DNA from: CAYOVG01 sp964407285
GTDB lineage: Bacteria; Desulfobacterota; Syntrophobacteria; Syntrophobacterales; Syntrophobacteraceae
Direction of reading: 5' to 3'
Length of the DNA stretch: 6,932 nt
Assembly (NCBI GenBank): GCA_964407285.1
Contig: CAYOVG010000365.1
Location: 1-6,932 of the forward strand
The notes beneath the pieces were generated by a model. That model made no database searches and was not told where the DNA came from. It saw only the letters and a list, made by a program, of their open reading frames with translations. The translations under genes and the position numbers were made by a program. Position 1 is the first letter of the stretch; each line of letters starts with the position of its first letter. Of the stretch, positions 6,261 through 6,932 are shown one piece after another.

Positions 6261-6300
6261 AGGCAGCCTTGAAACATTGCGAATCATGACTGCCTTTTTT
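6261..6300 (+). terminator. Probable intrinsic terminator
   Basis: AGGCAG (6261-6266) and CTGCCT (6290-6295) form a six-base-pair stem followed directly by a run of six T (6295-6300). The loop is long (23 bases), which weakens the call, although the position 70 bases after the response regulator stop and just before a new promoter region supports it. Confidence 0.55.
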
Positions 6301-6309
6301 CGGTGACGG

Positions 6310-6329
6310 TATGTGATGAGCTTCACATA
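6310..6329 (+). promoter_or_regulatory. CRP/FNR-family operator palindrome
   Basis: TATGTGA-TGAGCT-TCACATA: seven-base perfect arms around a six-base spacer. The core TGTGA-N6-TCACA is the exact CRP consensus and close to the sites of other CRP/FNR-family regulators such as HcpR. It ends 81 bases before the ATG of the CBS gene and lies just after the terminator, where an activator site would be expected. Which family member binds is not shown, and no regulator gene is in the window. Confidence 0.65.
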
Positions 6330-6346
6330 ACGTAATGGGGTGGCTC

Positions 6347-6361
6347 GTCTTCAGCGAAGAC
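6347..6361 (+). other. Inverted repeat GTCTTC-AGC-GAAGAC
   Basis: Perfect six-base arms with a three-base centre, between the CRP-type site and the CBS start codon. It could be a hairpin in the 5' leader or a second operator, depending on where transcription begins, which I cannot place with confidence. Confidence 0.35.
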
Positions 6362-6381
6362 CTCCTGAAAGCGCGATATAC

Positions 6382-6400
6382 CTCATAAACGGCTCATAAA
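6382..6400 (+). repeat. Tandem CTCATAAA direct repeat before the CBS gene
   Basis: CTCATAAA at 6382-6389 and 6393-6400, 11 bases apart or one helical turn. The second copy abuts the GGGG ribosome binding site (6401-6404). A related CTCATAA occurs at 5524-5530 in the sigma-54 region. It may be a binding site near the start of transcription or a leader RNA element. Confidence 0.3.
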
Positions 6401-6410
6401 GGGGTTTCTT

Positions 6411-6932
6411 ATGAAAACAATAAAAGTGAAGGAATTGATGGTCCCGCTGGCCGAATACGCTGCCGTTTCCGATGAGGCCACTCTCTACGATGCGATCAAG
6501 GCCCTCGAGGATGCGCAGCTCAACGTCGCTCCGGGACACGAAAAGCATCGCGCCGTTCTGGTCTACGACAGCAACGGCGTTGTCGTGGGCAAGCTGAGCT
6601 ATCTGGATGTCGTAAGAGGAATCGAGCCGAAATACAAGGGCATGGATGAACTCACCGAAACGTCGCGGTTTGGATTCAGCCCGGAGTATCTGCGCTCGAT
6701 GCTGGAAAGCCAGGGACTGTGGAGAAAGCCTTTGGAAGACATATGCAAGAAGGCCGCCCACATCAAAGTCCGGGATATGATGAGCACCCCTTCGGAAGTA
6801 GAGCATGTCGAGGAGGATGCGTCTCTCGACCAGGCCATCCATCAGTTGATCATGGGGCAGCATCAATCCCTGCTGGTGACCAGGGGGAAAGACATCGTCG
6901 GAATACTTCGCCTGAGCGATCTGTTCATCTAT
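6411..6932 (+). CDS. Double-CBS-domain protein, 5' part
   Basis: The frame is open for 174 codons to the window end. The start ATG is supported by AAAGGGG ending six bases upstream. The first CBS motif spans about residues 5-70 (VKELMVPLAEYAAVSDEATLYDAIKAL, then RAVLVYDSNGVVVGKLSYLDVV) and the second about 118-174 (IKVRDMMSTPSEVEHVEEDASL, then SLLVTRGKDIVGILRLSDLF). Paired CBS motifs form a Bateman module that usually binds adenosine nucleotides or S-adenosylmethionine and reports energy state. Between them is an unusually long 45-residue linker (SRFGFSPEYLRSMLESQGLW, KPLEDICKKA) that I have the impression recurs in deltaproteobacterial CBS proteins. The visible part ends at or near the end of CBS2, so the protein may stop soon or carry an output domain outside the window. 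The gene seems to be its own unit, with a CRP-type site upstream. Confidence 0.92.
   Translation, partial: MKTIKVKELMVPLAEYAAVSDEATLYDAIKALEDAQLNVAPGHEKHRAVLVYDSNGVVVGKLSYLDVVRGIEPKYKGMDELTETSRFGFSPEYLRSMLESQGLWRKPLEDICKKAAHIKVRDMMSTPSEVEHVEEDASLDQAIHQLIMGQHQSLLVTRGKDIVGILRLSDLFIY

Noticed and set aside
6230..6300. Cobalamin- or molybdenum-cofactor-type riboswitch before the CBS gene.
   Set aside because: GGGAAACCGGTGA is superficially suggestive, but the conserved core boxes of these riboswitches are not found.
6341..6355. Sigma-54-like match TGGCTC-N5-CAGC before the CBS gene.
   Set aside because: The GG-N10-GC spacing is right, but the -12 element lacks TT and the -24 element has a mismatch; the CRP-type site explains this region better.

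Overview
The window carries six protein-coding genes, all on the + strand. It looks like a moderately GC-rich Gram-negative chromosome (high-50s percent GC, judged by eye), most likely a Desulfobacterota/deltaproteobacterium of Syntrophobacter type. That placement is an inference. It rests on the gene style (NarL-type and REC-only response regulators, a dikinase-like protein, a double-CBS protein with a long linker), a textbook sigma-54 promoter, and protein sequences that resemble that group. No mobile element, CRISPR array, tRNA or rRNA was seen.

Positions 1-2200 hold the 3' part of a MurG-like predicted glycosyltransferase (COG4671 type), a very short FtsX-like ABC permease, and a NarL/FixJ (LuxR-HTH) response regulator. 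Gaps are about 100 and 54 bases, so they could be one transcript, although neither the permease's ATPase nor the regulator's kinase is in view. A 57-base gap with a perfect 13-base palindrome leads into the largest gene (2199-5387).

That gene is the most unusual object here. It encodes about 1062 residues with the ATP-grasp half and the phosphohistidine swivel domain of PEP synthase/pyruvate phosphate dikinase. The C-terminal pyruvate/PEP TIM barrel is replaced by a roughly 340-residue domain I cannot name, followed by a concanavalin/LamG-like beta-sandwich of the DUF1080 type. It is probably a dikinase-like phosphotransferase acting on an acceptor other than pyruvate, possibly a sugar or glycan.

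Positions 5388-5759 are an AT-richer regulatory region. It contains a hairpin, two GTTTCATT repeats 31 bases apart, a perfect -24/-12 sigma-54 promoter, and a 14-codon leader ORF whose stop overlaps the next start (ATGA). The promoter should drive a REC-only response regulator (5760-6191). This is followed by a hairpin and a probable intrinsic terminator (6261-6300).

Positions 6301-6932 begin a new unit. A perfect CRP/FNR-family palindrome (TGTGA-N6-TCACA) lies about 80-100 bases upstream of a double-CBS protein that runs off the window. The three signalling genes (two response regulators and a nucleotide-sensing CBS protein) and the two promoter types suggest a region tuned to nutrient or energy state, but no direct link between the units is shown by the sequence.
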